This document shows positions 27,292 to 36,441 of a stretch of 64,000 nucleotides of DNA, piece after piece. The translations under genes and the position numbers were made by a program. The stretch's first letter is position 1, and each line of letters begins with the position of its first letter. The notes below the pieces were generated by a model that was given only the letters and a program-made list of their open reading frames with translations, was not told where the DNA came from and ran no database searches. The stretch comes from AP-15 sp963781215 (lineage in GTDB: Bacteria; Pseudomonadota; Alphaproteobacteria; ATCC43930; CGMCC-115725): positions 1 to 64,000 of the forward strand of contig CAWAFE010000021.1 in the NCBI GenBank assembly GCA_963781215.1, written 5' to 3'.

Positions 27292-27537
27292 ATGCGAAGA
27301 CCCGCAAAGCTGAGCCGGTTGGTGTGACAGGGTTCCCGCTGGGTGATAATGTCGTCGAGGTGGACGCGCGTCCGCCCTCGAGGTAATCAAGCGCCAGCCC
27401 AGAGAGATCATCCTGGCGGAGCTCGCCCGCATTCGGGCAGGCGCCCGCCATATCTACCTCGCCCTCGTCTTCGCCTATGGGACGCAGGTGCTGCGCACGC
27501 CGCGCGACTTCCTTCTGACGTCCCTCCGGCGCGCGAC

Positions 27538-28773
27538 TCAGCTCTTCAGCGGTGGATAGTCGCGCGAATAGACCGGCTGCGCCAGGAACCACTTCTCGTC
27601 ATAGGTCCAGAACTGGCTCACGTCCTTATAGGTCTTGATCGTGGTGTTGACGAGCTTGCCGTCCTTCCTCTCGCACCGGCGGATGTAGAAGCTGCCGACG
27701 ACATTGCCGAAATGGTCGAAATGGAACGGCCCGCGCGGCGTGTCGGTCAGCGACACCGCCCGCAATGCCTCGATGAACGCGTCCTTGTCGTCGGTCTTGC
27801 CGCCGGTCTTTTCGAGCCCGGCCTCGGCCACGATGCCGTTGATGTAGAGGCCGGCGGCATAGATTCCCGGGATGTTGCCGTAGTCCTTGACCATGTCGGC
27901 GACAAAGCGCTGGTTGCTGGGGGTGTCGAGATCGGCGGTGTAGGCCGAGCACGAAATCGCACCCACCGCCTCGTCGCCAAAGCTCTTCAACAGCGCGTCG
28001 TCAAAGGCGACGCTGCCGCCGACGACCGGCAATTTGAGCCCCTGGTCCTTGTATTGCTTCATGAATTTGAGTGGGTTTGAACCAGCGAAACCGGAGATGA
28101 CGGCGTCAACGCCGCTCAGCTGTGCCAAATAGGGCGTGTAGTCGGGAGTGACGATCGGCGGCCACAATTTCTTGACCACGCGCCCGCCCTCGTCCTCGAA
28201 GACGCGCTGAAACCCGCCCATCTGCTCGTAGCCGAAGGCGAAGTCCTCGGTGATCGTAATCGCGGTCTTGTATTTCAGCTCCTTCGCCGTGTAATCGGCG
28301 AGCGGGTGCATCGACTGCGCCGAGGTAGCCGAAGCTCGGACGAAGTACGGGTTCGGCTTGCGTTGGGTCATGTCCTCGGCCGCGGCGAGGCTGAGGACTG
28401 GGCATTTGTGCTGCGCCACGTAATCGGTGATGGCGAGCAGTTCGAAGGCGGCGAGCGGACCGACGATGAAGTCGACATGATCGCGCTCGATCAATTCCTG
28501 CGCCTTGGTCTTGGTGCCGGCCGGGTTGCCGCCGGTATCGCCGACGATCAGCTCCGCCTTGCGCCCCGCGAGCTTGTTGCCGCGGTGCTTCAAAAACAGG
28601 TTGATGCCCTGCTCCATCTGGATGCCGCCCTGGGCGAGCGGCCCGGTCTTGACGGTCAGCAGGCCGATCCTGACGGGCGCCTCTTCGGCAATCGCCGGAA
28701 GCGGCAGGCTCGCGGCAAGGGCCGCCCCGGCCGTCGACTTGATAAAGCTGCGCCGCCCGACTCTCGCCGCCAT
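27538..28773 (-). CDS. Branched-chain-type ABC substrate-binding protein (LivK-like)
   Basis: This 411-residue periplasmic binding protein of the Peripla_BP_6 type starts with a twin-arginine-like leader (RRSFIKSTAGAALAASLPLP). Domain marks are PVRIGLLTVKTGPLAQGG, GRKAELIVGDTGGNPAGTK, DHVDFIVGPLAAFELLA and the later PDYTPYLAQLSGVDAVI. It should capture amino acids, aromatic acids or amides for a Liv-type importer. No liv permease or ATPase genes flank it, so its partners lie elsewhere. Confidence 0.9.
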   Translation of the reverse strand: MAARVGRRSFIKSTAGAALAASLPLPAIAEEAPVRIGLLTVKTGPLAQGGIQMEQGINLFLKHRGNKLAGRKAELIVGDTGGNPAGTKTKAQELIERDHVDFIVGPLAAFELLAITDYVAQHKCPVLSLAAAEDMTQRKPNPYFVRASATSAQSMHPLADYTAKELKYKTAITITEDFAFGYEQMGGFQRVFEDEGGRVVKKLWPPIVTPDYTPYLAQLSGVDAVISGFAGSNPLKFMKQYKDQGLKLPVVGGSVAFDDALLKSFGDEAVGAISCSAYTADLDTPSNQRFVADMVKDYGNIPGIYAAGLYINGIVAEAGLEKTGGKTDDKDAFIEALRAVSLTDTPRGPFHFDHFGNVVGSFYIRRCERKDGKLVNTTIKTYKDVSQFWTYDEKWFLAQPVYSRDYPPLKS

Positions 28774-28924
28774 CCCGTTCTCCCTGCTCTGCCGCGGTCG
28801 CGCACGATCATGCGCCGCGCGCCTATTCGCACTTTACGGCCCCGTCGGTAGCCGTCCAAGAAAATCGAGCCGCATGTCGGCAGCGGCTACACCCGGCCGC
28901 AGGAGCATAGGAAATGGCCAGTCA

Positions 28925-29725
28925 TCAGTTGCGCCCGGCGGCGAAGTCCTCGCGCACCCGGTTGCGGAGGCTGGCGGTGCCGGCAGCGATGTAACCGCCG
29001 TCGATGGCGATCTCGGCGCCGCTGATGAAGCTCGCGTCGTCCGAGGCCAGGAACAGCACGAGGTCGGCGCATTCCTTTGGCGTGCCCTGGCGGTGCATCG
29101 GGATCGCGACGCGGGCGGCGTGGGCGAAGGCGTCGCCGCCGCTCTTGAAAAAGCCGGTGTCGGCGATCTGCCCGGGATGGATCGAGTTGACCCGGATGTT
29201 CCACTGCGAGAACTGCAGCACCGCCGTCTTGGTCAGGCCGCGCAGGCCCCATTTGCTCGCGGTGTAGGCGGCGTCGTCATGTGCGGTCAGCCCGGCGGTG
29301 GAAGAGATGTTGACGATCGAGCCGCCGCCGCTATCGCGCATCGCCGGCGCGCAATGCTTCATGCCGAGCATCGGCCCGGTCAGGTTGACAGCGATCGTGC
29401 GGCCCCACGCTTCGAGCGTGGTGTCGACGATGCCCTGGCGCGCAATCGTGCCGGCATTGTTGACGAGGATGTGGAGCTTACCGAACTCCCGGAGCGCCGC
29501 CGCCACGACCTGTTGCCACGACGCCTCGTCCGATACGTCCTGCGGCAGGAAGAGCGCCTTGCCGCCCTGCCCGGTCAGCCGCTGCGCCAAGTCCCGGCCG
29601 GCGGCCGTGTCGATGTCGGTAACGACCACCGCCGCCCCTTCCTGGACAAAGAGCTCGGCTTCCGCCGTCCCCTGCCCGCCCGCAGCGCCGGTGATCAGCG
29701 CGACCTTGCCCTGGAGCCTCGCCAT
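28925..29725 (-). CDS. Short-chain dehydrogenase/reductase
   Basis: This 266-residue NAD(P)-dependent oxidoreductase is of the classical SDR type. It has TGAAGGQGTAEAELF (nucleotide loop), VTDID at the end of strand 2 which suggests NAD, NNAGT, the catalytic serine region VNISSTAGL and YTASK, then HPGQIADTGFF and IDGGYIAAGTAS. Start at 29725 behind ggaggcg. Similar to cyclopentanol- or steroid-type dehydrogenases; the substrate is unknown. Confidence 0.9.
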   Translation of the reverse strand: MARLQGKVALITGAAGGQGTAEAELFVQEGAAVVVTDIDTAAGRDLAQRLTGQGGKALFLPQDVSDEASWQQVVAAALREFGKLHILVNNAGTIARQGIVDTTLEAWGRTIAVNLTGPMLGMKHCAPAMRDSGGGSIVNISSTAGLTAHDDAAYTASKWGLRGLTKTAVLQFSQWNIRVNSIHPGQIADTGFFKSGGDAFAHAARVAIPMHRQGTPKECADLVLFLASDDASFISGAEIAIDGGYIAAGTASLRNRVREDFAAGRN

Positions 29726-29846
29726 GTCCTCGCCTCCAATGCGCTCAGCCGAAAGCGGCCGCGTTGACCGCCTGGGGCCGGGGATTCTTAGCATCCCTGC
29801 GGAGCGAGGCGTAACGCCGGCTCCCGCCGACCAGCAGGATTCGCGA

Positions 29847-29921
29847 CCGCGCCTTCGCAGGGAGACCCCGGACATGGCATCGCCGCTCCCCTACACCGGT
29901 CAGGAGTCTCTCGACAGCCTC
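29847..29921 (+). repeat. Partial copy of the hpaB-like gene's leader and first codons
   Basis: These 75 bases align without gaps to 30961-31035, which spans the ribosome site, start codon and first 16 codons of the hydroxylase gene downstream; by eye 59 of 75 bases agree. Both have ccgcgcc, a cagggagaccc ribosome site and an ATG at the same offset, then code for LPYTGQE.LDSL. In this copy the gene body is replaced by a glycosyltransferase. Confidence 0.8.
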
Positions 29922-30851
29922 AAGGAGAGAGATGTCGAGAGACCAAACGGAATGATGGTTTCTGTAATTATTCCAGCCTACCAAGCCGAGCCGACGATCG
30001 GCCGCTGCATAGCCAGCCTGCTGGCGCAGACCTATCCCTTGTGGGAAGCGGTCATCGTGGCCGACGACGGGAATGATTACGCCTCTATCCTCGCCCGGGC
30101 CGGCATTATCGACCCGCGCCTGCGTTTCGTTTCGACCGGCGCTGTCCGCTCCGGCTGCCACAACGCCCGCAATGTCGGTTTGTTGGCGGCCCAAGGAGAG
30201 ATCATCGCGCCCCTCGATGCCGACGATCTCTACGATCCTCGGCGTCTCGAAATCCTGGCGCCGCTCGCCGCCGCCCATGGGGCAGTGGTCGACCAAGTCG
30301 CAGTCATCGACAATGCGGACGGCAGGATGCTCTACACGGCGCCGCCATGCGGCCGAGCCGGGTCGCGCTTGTCGGCCAAAGTTCTGTTGGATCTCGGCAC
30401 CCCGCTGTTTCCCGTCCTGCATCGCAGGTTTGCAGCTCTCCGCCCGCCCGGCGTCGAATATGCCGAGGACGTTATTGCCAACCTCCAGCTCATCGACCGG
30501 CGGGGCCCTCTGCCCGTGTTTCCGCGCGCATTCTACCAGTATCGGGTCATACCCGGCTCGCTCTGCCACAGCGAGGACACCGGTCGGCATTTTGAGACCG
30601 CGTATTCAGCCTACCTGGCACGGTTGAGCAGCGGCGATGGTTTCGGTCTCGTCGCGACCCGCGCGGCGGCGCTGCAAGGTTTCGCGCGGAAGCGAGCATC
30701 GAACCGCCTGTTCATGGATGCACAGCGCCGACACCCGGATTTGACCTTTCAGGACTTCATCACACCGTACCGCGGCTCGGTGTCGCGCGCGTTGCGAGCG
30801 CTCGCCGAGCCCGATTTATCGGCTCGTGCCGACACCGCCGCGCCGATATGA
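29874..30851 (+). CDS. Family 2 glycosyltransferase with an hpaB-like N-terminal leader
   Basis: The frame from ATG 29874 codes for 325 residues. Residues 1-26 copy the start of the HpaB-type hydroxylase downstream (SPLPYTGQESLDSL). From residue 27 or 28 a GT2 glycosyltransferase begins: MVSVIIPAYQAEPTIGRCI, EAVIVADDG and APLDADDLYDPRRLEIL, which holds the DxD-type metal site. The transferase part may also start on its own at ATG 29952 or 29955 but has no good ribosome site there. Its 5' part is AT-richer than neighbours (gtttctgtaattattcc), which suggests transfer. A likely reading is that a glycosyltransferase gene landed in a duplicated hydroxylase gene and uses its start. No sugar acceptor genes lie nearby. 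Confidence 0.75.
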   Translation: MASPLPYTGQESLDSLKERDVERPNGMMVSVIIPAYQAEPTIGRCIASLLAQTYPLWEAVIVADDGNDYASILARAGIIDPRLRFVSTGAVRSGCHNARNVGLLAAQGEIIAPLDADDLYDPRRLEILAPLAAAHGAVVDQVAVIDNADGRMLYTAPPCGRAGSRLSAKVLLDLGTPLFPVLHRRFAALRPPGVEYAEDVIANLQLIDRRGPLPVFPRAFYQYRVIPGSLCHSEDTGRHFETAYSAYLARLSSGDGFGLVATRAAALQGFARKRASNRLFMDAQRRHPDLTFQDFITPYRGSVSRALRALAEPDLSARADTAAPI

Positions 30852-30960
30852 CCACCGCTCGCGCCGATCGATACGGTGACGGATATCGGTCGGGTGCCGG
30901 GTGTTCCCGACACGCCGAACGCCACGGCTGCAGGCGAATAACTAGCCGTCCGCGACAAAT

Positions 30961-31035
30961 CCGCGCCCTGACAGGGAGACCCGAACCATGACGACGACGC
31001 TTCCCTACACCGGCCAGGAGTTCCTCGATAGCCTC
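30961..31035 (+). repeat. Second copy of the duplicated leader (start of hydroxylase gene)
   Basis: This is the copy belonging to the intact hydroxylase gene, including cagggagaccc at the ribosome site and the codons for TLPYTGQEFLDSL. It pairs with 29847-29921. Confidence 0.8.
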
Positions 31036-32526
31036 GACGACGGCAGGGAGGTGTGGATCTACGGCGAGCGGGTCAAGAACATGGCCGCCCATCCGGCCTT
31101 TCGCAATACCGCGCGGATGATCGCGCAACTCTACGACGCGCTGCATCGCGATCGTACCGATGGCAAGAACGTGCTGACCTGCCCGACCGAGTGGGGCGGG
31201 TTCACGCATCGGTATTTCGTGGCGCCGCGCTCAGCCGACGAGCTGGTGACCGGCCGCGACGCGATCGCGGCCTGGGCGCGCCTGACCTATGGGTGGCTCG
31301 GGCGGTCGCCCGACTACAAGGCCGCATTTCTCGCGACGCTGGGCGCCAACGCGGAATTTTATGAGCCTTATCAAGAAAATGCGCGGCACTGGTACAGATA
31401 CAGCCAGGAGCGGGTACCGTTCGTCAACCATGCGCTCGTCCACCCGCCGGTCGACCGCAACATGGCTCCCGGTGCGCCGGGCGGCCCGACTGACATCTAC
31501 GCGCATGCGACCCGCGAGACCGATGCCGGGATCTACGTCACCGGCGCCAAGGTCGTCGCCACCGGCTCGGCATTGACCCATTTCACCTTTGTCGCGCATG
31601 TCGGGCTGCTGCCGATCCAGGACAGGAATTTCGCCCTCGCCTTCATTATTCCAACCAACGCCAAAGGCGCCAAATTCATCTGCCGCGTCTCGAACGAAGA
31701 GCGCGCCGCCGTCCTCGGCAGCCCGTTTGACTACCCGCTGTCGAGCCGCCTCGACGAAAACGACGCGATCTTCATCATGGACGAGGTCTTCGTCCCCTGG
31801 GAGAACGTCTTCGTCTTTGGCGATATCGAAAAGGCCAACACCTTCTTCCCGAGAAGCGGCTTTGTACCGCGCTTCCAGCTGCACGGCTGTACCCGGCTCG
31901 CGGTCAAATATGATTTCATCACCGGATTGTTGCTCAAGGCCACGGAGATGGCGGGGACGCGCGGCTACCGCGGCGTCGAAGCAAATATCGGCGAGGTCAT
32001 CACCTGGCGCAACGCGATGTGGGGATTGTCGGACGCGATGGCGAAAAGCCCAGAGCCCTGGGCCGGCGGCTTTGTGCTGCCGGGCTCGGAGCCGGGTGCG
32101 GCCTACCACGTGCTGGGACCGGAAAGCTACGTCCAGGTCAAGCATCAGATCGAGAAGACGGTCGCCAGCAGCCTGATCTATCTCAACTCGCACGCCCGCG
32201 ACTTTGCAGCACCCGAACTGCGCAAGTATCTCGACCTTTATGTCCGCGGCTCGGGCGGCGTCGCCGCGGTCGAGCGGGTCAAGCTGATGAAGCTCCTATG
32301 GGACGCGGTCGGCACCGAGTTCGGCGCCCGGCACGAGCTCTACGAGGTCAACTACTCCGGCAGCCACGAGGAGATCCGCCGCTTCGCCCTCCTGGGTGCT
32401 GTCGCCTCGGGCCAATACGAGCGGTGGAAGAGCTTCGCCGACAGCTGCATGGCCGAATACGACCTCGACGGCTGGACGGTGCCGGATCTGATCAACCCAG
32501 ACGACGTCAGCGTGCTTGGAAAATAA
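30988..32526 (+). CDS. 4-hydroxyphenylacetate 3-hydroxylase family oxygenase (HpaB-like)
   Basis: This 512-residue protein matches the flavin-dependent HpaB/TftD oxygenases, which hydroxylate phenols using FADH2 supplied by a separate reductase. Recognisable parts are EVWIYGERVKNMAAHPAFRN at the N-terminus, DRNMAPGAPGGPTDIYAHAT, VTGAKVVATGSALTHF, DEVFVPWENVFVFGD and the C-terminal YSGSHEEIRRFALLG. Length fits the family. No hpaC-type reductase gene lies in this window. The true substrate is not set by sequence; related proteins act on chlorophenols and hydroxybenzoates. Confidence 0.9.
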   Translation: MTTTLPYTGQEFLDSLDDGREVWIYGERVKNMAAHPAFRNTARMIAQLYDALHRDRTDGKNVLTCPTEWGGFTHRYFVAPRSADELVTGRDAIAAWARLTYGWLGRSPDYKAAFLATLGANAEFYEPYQENARHWYRYSQERVPFVNHALVHPPVDRNMAPGAPGGPTDIYAHATRETDAGIYVTGAKVVATGSALTHFTFVAHVGLLPIQDRNFALAFIIPTNAKGAKFICRVSNEERAAVLGSPFDYPLSSRLDENDAIFIMDEVFVPWENVFVFGDIEKANTFFPRSGFVPRFQLHGCTRLAVKYDFITGLLLKATEMAGTRGYRGVEANIGEVITWRNAMWGLSDAMAKSPEPWAGGFVLPGSEPGAAYHVLGPESYVQVKHQIEKTVASSLIYLNSHARDFAAPELRKYLDLYVRGSGGVAAVERVKLMKLLWDAVGTEFGARHELYEVNYSGSHEEIRRFALLGAVASGQYERWKSFADSCMAEYDLDGWTVPDLINPDDVSVLGK

Positions 32527-32672
32527 CCCGCTGAAATCCGGAAGCGATGGCCTGGGCCCGCGGCCCGCGACGCAGGAACGGACGACATGGTGCCTGGTTC
32601 CCAGCGTGCAGCTCACACCATGTCCCCACCATTCCTTGACCGGACTTCCAGGCTCCCGCTAAACCTACCATC

Positions 32673-32894
32673 ATGGGTTTTCCCAAGCTGATCGTGCTCA
32701 TCTTGGTCCTCGCCGCGGTGTGGATCGGCTATCGCTGGCTGAACGGACCGCCGCGCACCCTGCCGCGCCGCCGGCCGGCGTCCCAGCCGCGGGCGATCGA
32801 GGCGGAAGATCTGATCGCCTGCGGCGTGTGCGGCGCCTATGTCGCGGCCGGCGCGCCGGGCTGCGGCAGGCCCGATTGCCCGCGGCCTCGCTGA
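32673..32894 (+). CDS. Small membrane-anchored protein with a cysteine pair motif
   Basis: This 73-residue protein has one N-terminal helix (LIVLILVLAAVWIGYRWL), a proline/arginine-rich linker and a C-terminal CGVCGAYVAAGAPGCGRPDC stretch that could bind zinc. It resembles the small PP0621-like proteins found upstream of glyQ in some alphaproteobacteria. Its stop is 25 bases before the glyQ start, so it is probably cotranscribed. Function unknown. Confidence 0.65.
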   Translation: MGFPKLIVLILVLAAVWIGYRWLNGPPRTLPRRRPASQPRAIEAEDLIACGVCGAYVAAGAPGCGRPDCPRPR

Positions 32895-32919
32895 CCCGTC
32901 CCAAATCGAGGGCGCACGC

Positions 32920-33780
32920 TTGAGCTTTCAATCGCTGATCTTCGAGCTACAGCACTATTGGGCGCGGCAGGGTTGCGTCATTCTGCAACCTTACGATGTC
33001 GAGGTCGGCGCCGGCACCTTTCATCCGGCGACGGCGCTGCGCGCGCTCGGCCCCGACCCATGGCGCGCGGCTTATGTACAGCCTTCGCGCCGGCCGACCG
33101 ATGGACGCTATGGCGAGAACCCCAACCGGCTGCAGCAATACTATCAGCTTCAGGTCATCCTGAAGCCCGCGCCGCCGAACAGCCAGGATCTCTACCTCGC
33201 GAGTCTCGCGGCGATCGGCATCGACGCCGGTCTGCACGACATCCGGTTTGTCGAGGATGATTGGGAGAGCCCGACCTTGGGTGCCTGGGGGCTCGGCTGG
33301 GAAGTCTGGCTCGACGGCATGGAGGTCAGCCAGTTCACCTATTTCCAGCAGGTCGGCGGCATCGAGTGCGACCCGGTCTCGACCGAGCTGACTTATGGGC
33401 TCGAACGGCTGGCGATGTATGTCGAGGGTGTCGAGAGCGTATTCGACCTCGACTACAACGGGGCGCCAGGTGCGGGTCGAATGACCTACGGCGAAGTGTT
33501 CCGGCGCGGCGAGCGCGAGTTTTCGGCCTATAATTTCGAAATCGCCGACACCGCCCGGCTGGTCGCGCATTTCGCCGACGCCGAGGCCGAGTGCCGCGCG
33601 CTGGTCGATCGGGGCCTGGCCTTGCCGGCCTACGACCAATGCCTGAAGGCAAGCCATCTTTTCAACCTGCTCGACGCGCGCGGTGCAGTCAGCGTGACCG
33701 AGCGCGCCGCCTACATCCTGCGCGTCCGAGCGCTCGCCAAGGGCTGTTGCGAAGCCTGGCTCGCCGGTTCTGGCAGTTGA
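32920..33780 (+). CDS. glyQ: Glycine--tRNA ligase, alpha subunit
   Basis: This 286-residue subunit holds the catalytic site of the bacterial tetrameric enzyme: LQHYWARQGCVILQPYDVEV, GAGTFHPATALRALG, YVQPSRRPTDGRYGENPNRL and EVSQFTYFQQVGGIECDPVS are all classic. The start is a TTG with a gaggg upstream; in-frame codons further up overlap the small membrane gene. The beta subunit gene glyS, which normally follows at once, is not here: 156 bases later the genes run on the opposite strand. It must be elsewhere. Confidence 0.95.
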   Translation: MSFQSLIFELQHYWARQGCVILQPYDVEVGAGTFHPATALRALGPDPWRAAYVQPSRRPTDGRYGENPNRLQQYYQLQVILKPAPPNSQDLYLASLAAIGIDAGLHDIRFVEDDWESPTLGAWGLGWEVWLDGMEVSQFTYFQQVGGIECDPVSTELTYGLERLAMYVEGVESVFDLDYNGAPGAGRMTYGEVFRRGEREFSAYNFEIADTARLVAHFADAEAECRALVDRGLALPAYDQCLKASHLFNLLDARGAVSVTERAAYILRVRALAKGCCEAWLAGSGS

Positions 33781-33936
33781 GGCCGCGGGGCGCGAAGCGG
33801 CGCACCGCGGGAAAAGCTAGTTGCGCGCCGGACGCTGGGCAAGAATGCCATAGGGCAGCCGCATCGCTGGCGCCAAGGCCACCTGCGCCGGGTTGACGGC
33901 CGGCCGCTCGACTTGCCCATCGCCGCGGGCGAAAAC

Positions 33937-36261
33937 CTATCTCGTTGCCGCTCGGATCGCGCGCCAGAGGCGCTCCGGGGTGGCCGGCATTTCGACATGG
34001 CGGATGCCGAGGGGAGAGAGGGCGTCGACCAGAGCGTTGGCGACCGCCGGCAGGGCGCCGACATTGCCGGCTTCACCGGCGCCCTTGACGCCCAGCGGGT
34101 TGGTTTTGGTCGGCACCGGGTTGCTGTCGCAGTCGATGGCCGAGAGGGTAGCCGCACGGGGCATCGCGTAATCCATGAACGAGCCGGTCAGCATCTGTCC
34201 CGAGTTCGGATCGAAGCGGATGTCCTCCATCAGCACCTGGCCCACGCCTTGCGCGATACCGCCGCAGATCTGACCTTCGAGCAGCAACGGGTTCATCACC
34301 GTGCCGACATCGTCGACGACGCTGTACCGCAAGATCTCGACCGTGCCGGTCTCCTCGTCGATCTCGAGTTCGCAGATATGGCACCCGTTCGGAAAGTTCT
34401 GCTCCTTGCAGCTGAAGACGGCGCCGGCGATCAGGCCGAGCTCCATACCCTCGGGCAGGTTCTGCGGATTCAGCGATTCCGCTGCGATCTCGCCGATCGT
34501 CAGCGCGCGGTTGGAACGAGGGGCGGTGAAGAGGCCGTCAGCGAAATTGATCTCCGCGGCATCGGCGCCGAGTACCGAGCCGGCGATCGCCTTCGCCTTG
34601 GTGACGATCTTTTCGGCCGCGAGGTGGACCGCCGAGCCGCCGAGCGAGGCCGAGCGCGAGCCGCCGGTGCCCTCGCCGATCGCCACCTTGTCGGTGTCGC
34701 CCTGCACGTAATGCACCTGATCGGGGTGAATGCCCAGCCGATCGCATAAGAGCTGCTTGTAGACGGTCTCGTGGCCTTGGCCCTGGGTGATCGAGCCCGA
34801 CACCAAGGTCACGGTGCCGGTGCGGTCGAAGCGGATCTCGGCCGCTTCGAAGCCGCCCGCCGCGGCGCGCTCGATCGTGTCGGAAAGGCCGAGGCCGCGC
34901 AGTTTGCCAACTCGCCGCGATGCGGCGCGGCGGCTCTCGAAGCCGGTGGAATCGGCGAGCTCGAGCGCCATGTCGAGGCTCTTTTCGAACTCGCCGCAGT
35001 CGTAGGTAAATGTCAGGCCCGATTTGAACGGCATCGCTTCGGGCGGGATCATGTTGCGCCGCCGCAATTCGATCGGGTCGATGCCGAGCTCGGCGGCGGC
35101 ACAGTCCACCATCCGCTCGATGACATAGGCCGCCTCGGGCCGCCCGTTTCCGCGATAGGCCCGCATCGGGTTGGTATGGGTGTAGACCGCAGTCACATCG
35201 GCATGCACCGCGGGTGTGCGGTAGACCCCGGCCAAGGTCCCCAGATTGGCGACAAAGGCATTGGAACCCGCCTGCGGATAAGCGCCGACGGCGGCGGTCG
35301 TCTTGACCCTTAGTCCAGCGAAGTGGCCGTCACGGTCGAGCGCCAGCTCGGCCTCGGTGACGTTGTCGCGCGCCTGCGCGTCGCCGAGAAAAGCTTCGGA
35401 ACGGGTGCTTGTCCACTTGACCGGCCGCCCCACCAGCTTCGAGGCGAGCAGGACCAGCGCCACCTCGTTATAGATTGCCGACTTCATGCCAAAGCTGCCG
35501 CCGATGTCCCCGGCGACGACGCGCACCCGGCTCTCCGGCACCTTCAGAATGTGCGACAGCTCGGCGCGGTAGGCGTGGGTGCGTTGCAAGGTCGTGTAGA
35601 TCGTGTAGCGGCCCTCGGCGGCGTTGTAGTCGCCGATCGAGCCGCGCGGCTCCATTGTGGCCGCGGTCACCCGGTTGATGACGAATTTGCGTTTGACGAC
35701 GTGCGCCGCACCGGCGAAGGCCGCGTCGGTCGCCGCCTTGTCGCCTTCCAGATACACAAAAGAGATATTGCCGGGGCACTCGTCCCAAACCAGCGGCATG
35801 TCTGGCTTTCCCGCGTCCGCAGTCGAGACGGTCGCGGGCAGCGGCTCGTAGTCGACCGCAATCAACTCGGCCGCGTCCGCCGCCTGATGGCGCGTCTCGG
35901 CGACGACAAAGGCGACATAGTCGCCGACCCAGCGGACGCGATCCTTGACCAAAGCGGGATAGCGCGGGCGATAAGCGAGCGAGCCGTCGCGCCACCGGTT
36001 CCCCGAAGCCGCGGGCAGATCGCCCCAACCCGAGGCCTCCCAATCTGCCCCGCTCAGCACGGCGAGCACGCCGGGCGCGCCCTTGGCCTGCGACACATCG
36101 ATCGAGCGGATCCGGGCATGCGCGTGCGGCGACCGCAGCACGTGGCCGAACACCATGCGCGGCAGCACCATGTCGTCGACATAACGGCCGCCGCCGCGCA
36201 ACAGGCGCGGGTCCTCGAACCGCGGCACCGCCTGACCCAACGCAAAATCACCCATGATCAA
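33937..36261 (-). CDS. Xanthine dehydrogenase-family molybdopterin-binding subunit (CoxL-like)
   Basis: This 774-residue protein is the large subunit of a molybdenum hydroxylase. It has the domain start RFEDPRLLRGGGRYVDD, the cofactor loop GDIGGSFGMK, the active-site loop AYRGNGRPEAAY and the catalytic glutamate in VKGAGEAGN. The loop AYRGNGRPE lacks the AYRCSFR motif of true CO dehydrogenase, so a different substrate (aldehyde, N-heterocycle or similar) is expected. The FAD and iron-sulfur subunits usually cotranscribed with it are not adjacent. Ends with the typical ATPERLWRAI. Confidence 0.9.
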   Translation of the reverse strand: MIMGDFALGQAVPRFEDPRLLRGGGRYVDDMVLPRMVFGHVLRSPHAHARIRSIDVSQAKGAPGVLAVLSGADWEASGWGDLPAASGNRWRDGSLAYRPRYPALVKDRVRWVGDYVAFVVAETRHQAADAAELIAVDYEPLPATVSTADAGKPDMPLVWDECPGNISFVYLEGDKAATDAAFAGAAHVVKRKFVINRVTAATMEPRGSIGDYNAAEGRYTIYTTLQRTHAYRAELSHILKVPESRVRVVAGDIGGSFGMKSAIYNEVALVLLASKLVGRPVKWTSTRSEAFLGDAQARDNVTEAELALDRDGHFAGLRVKTTAAVGAYPQAGSNAFVANLGTLAGVYRTPAVHADVTAVYTHTNPMRAYRGNGRPEAAYVIERMVDCAAAELGIDPIELRRRNMIPPEAMPFKSGLTFTYDCGEFEKSLDMALELADSTGFESRRAASRRVGKLRGLGLSDTIERAAAGGFEAAEIRFDRTGTVTLVSGSITQGQGHETVYKQLLCDRLGIHPDQVHYVQGDTDKVAIGEGTGGSRSASLGGSAVHLAAEKIVTKAKAIAGSVLGADAAEINFADGLFTAPRSNRALTIGEIAAESLNPQNLPEGMELGLIAGAVFSCKEQNFPNGCHICELEIDEETGTVEILRYSVVDDVGTVMNPLLLEGQICGGIAQGVGQVLMEDIRFDPNSGQMLTGSFMDYAMPRAATLSAIDCDSNPVPTKTNPLGVKGAGEAGNVGALPAVANALVDALSPLGIRHVEMPATPERLWRAIRAATR

Positions 36262-36441
36262 GTCTCCCGATCGGTTTGGCCTTGCGCACCGCGGTCATGG
36301 ATATCTCCGCGGGCTTGCCGTTCCGACGCCCGAAGCGCGGTGATGCGCTACCCGGCATACGCTCCTGCCGCTTCAGCTGTGCGGCTTCGCCTTTCGCCCG
36401 GATCGCCGGCTGTGGGGAAGGATTGTCGGATTCTTGCGGCG

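Noticed and set aside
30988..32526. Named role in 4-hydroxyphenylacetate breakdown
   Set aside because: The protein is clearly in the HpaB/TftD family, but no hpaC reductase or ring-cleavage genes are present, so the substrate is left open.
33781..33936. Remnant of glyS after glyQ
   Set aside because: A short minus-strand frame is open here, but nothing resembles the beta subunit on either strand.
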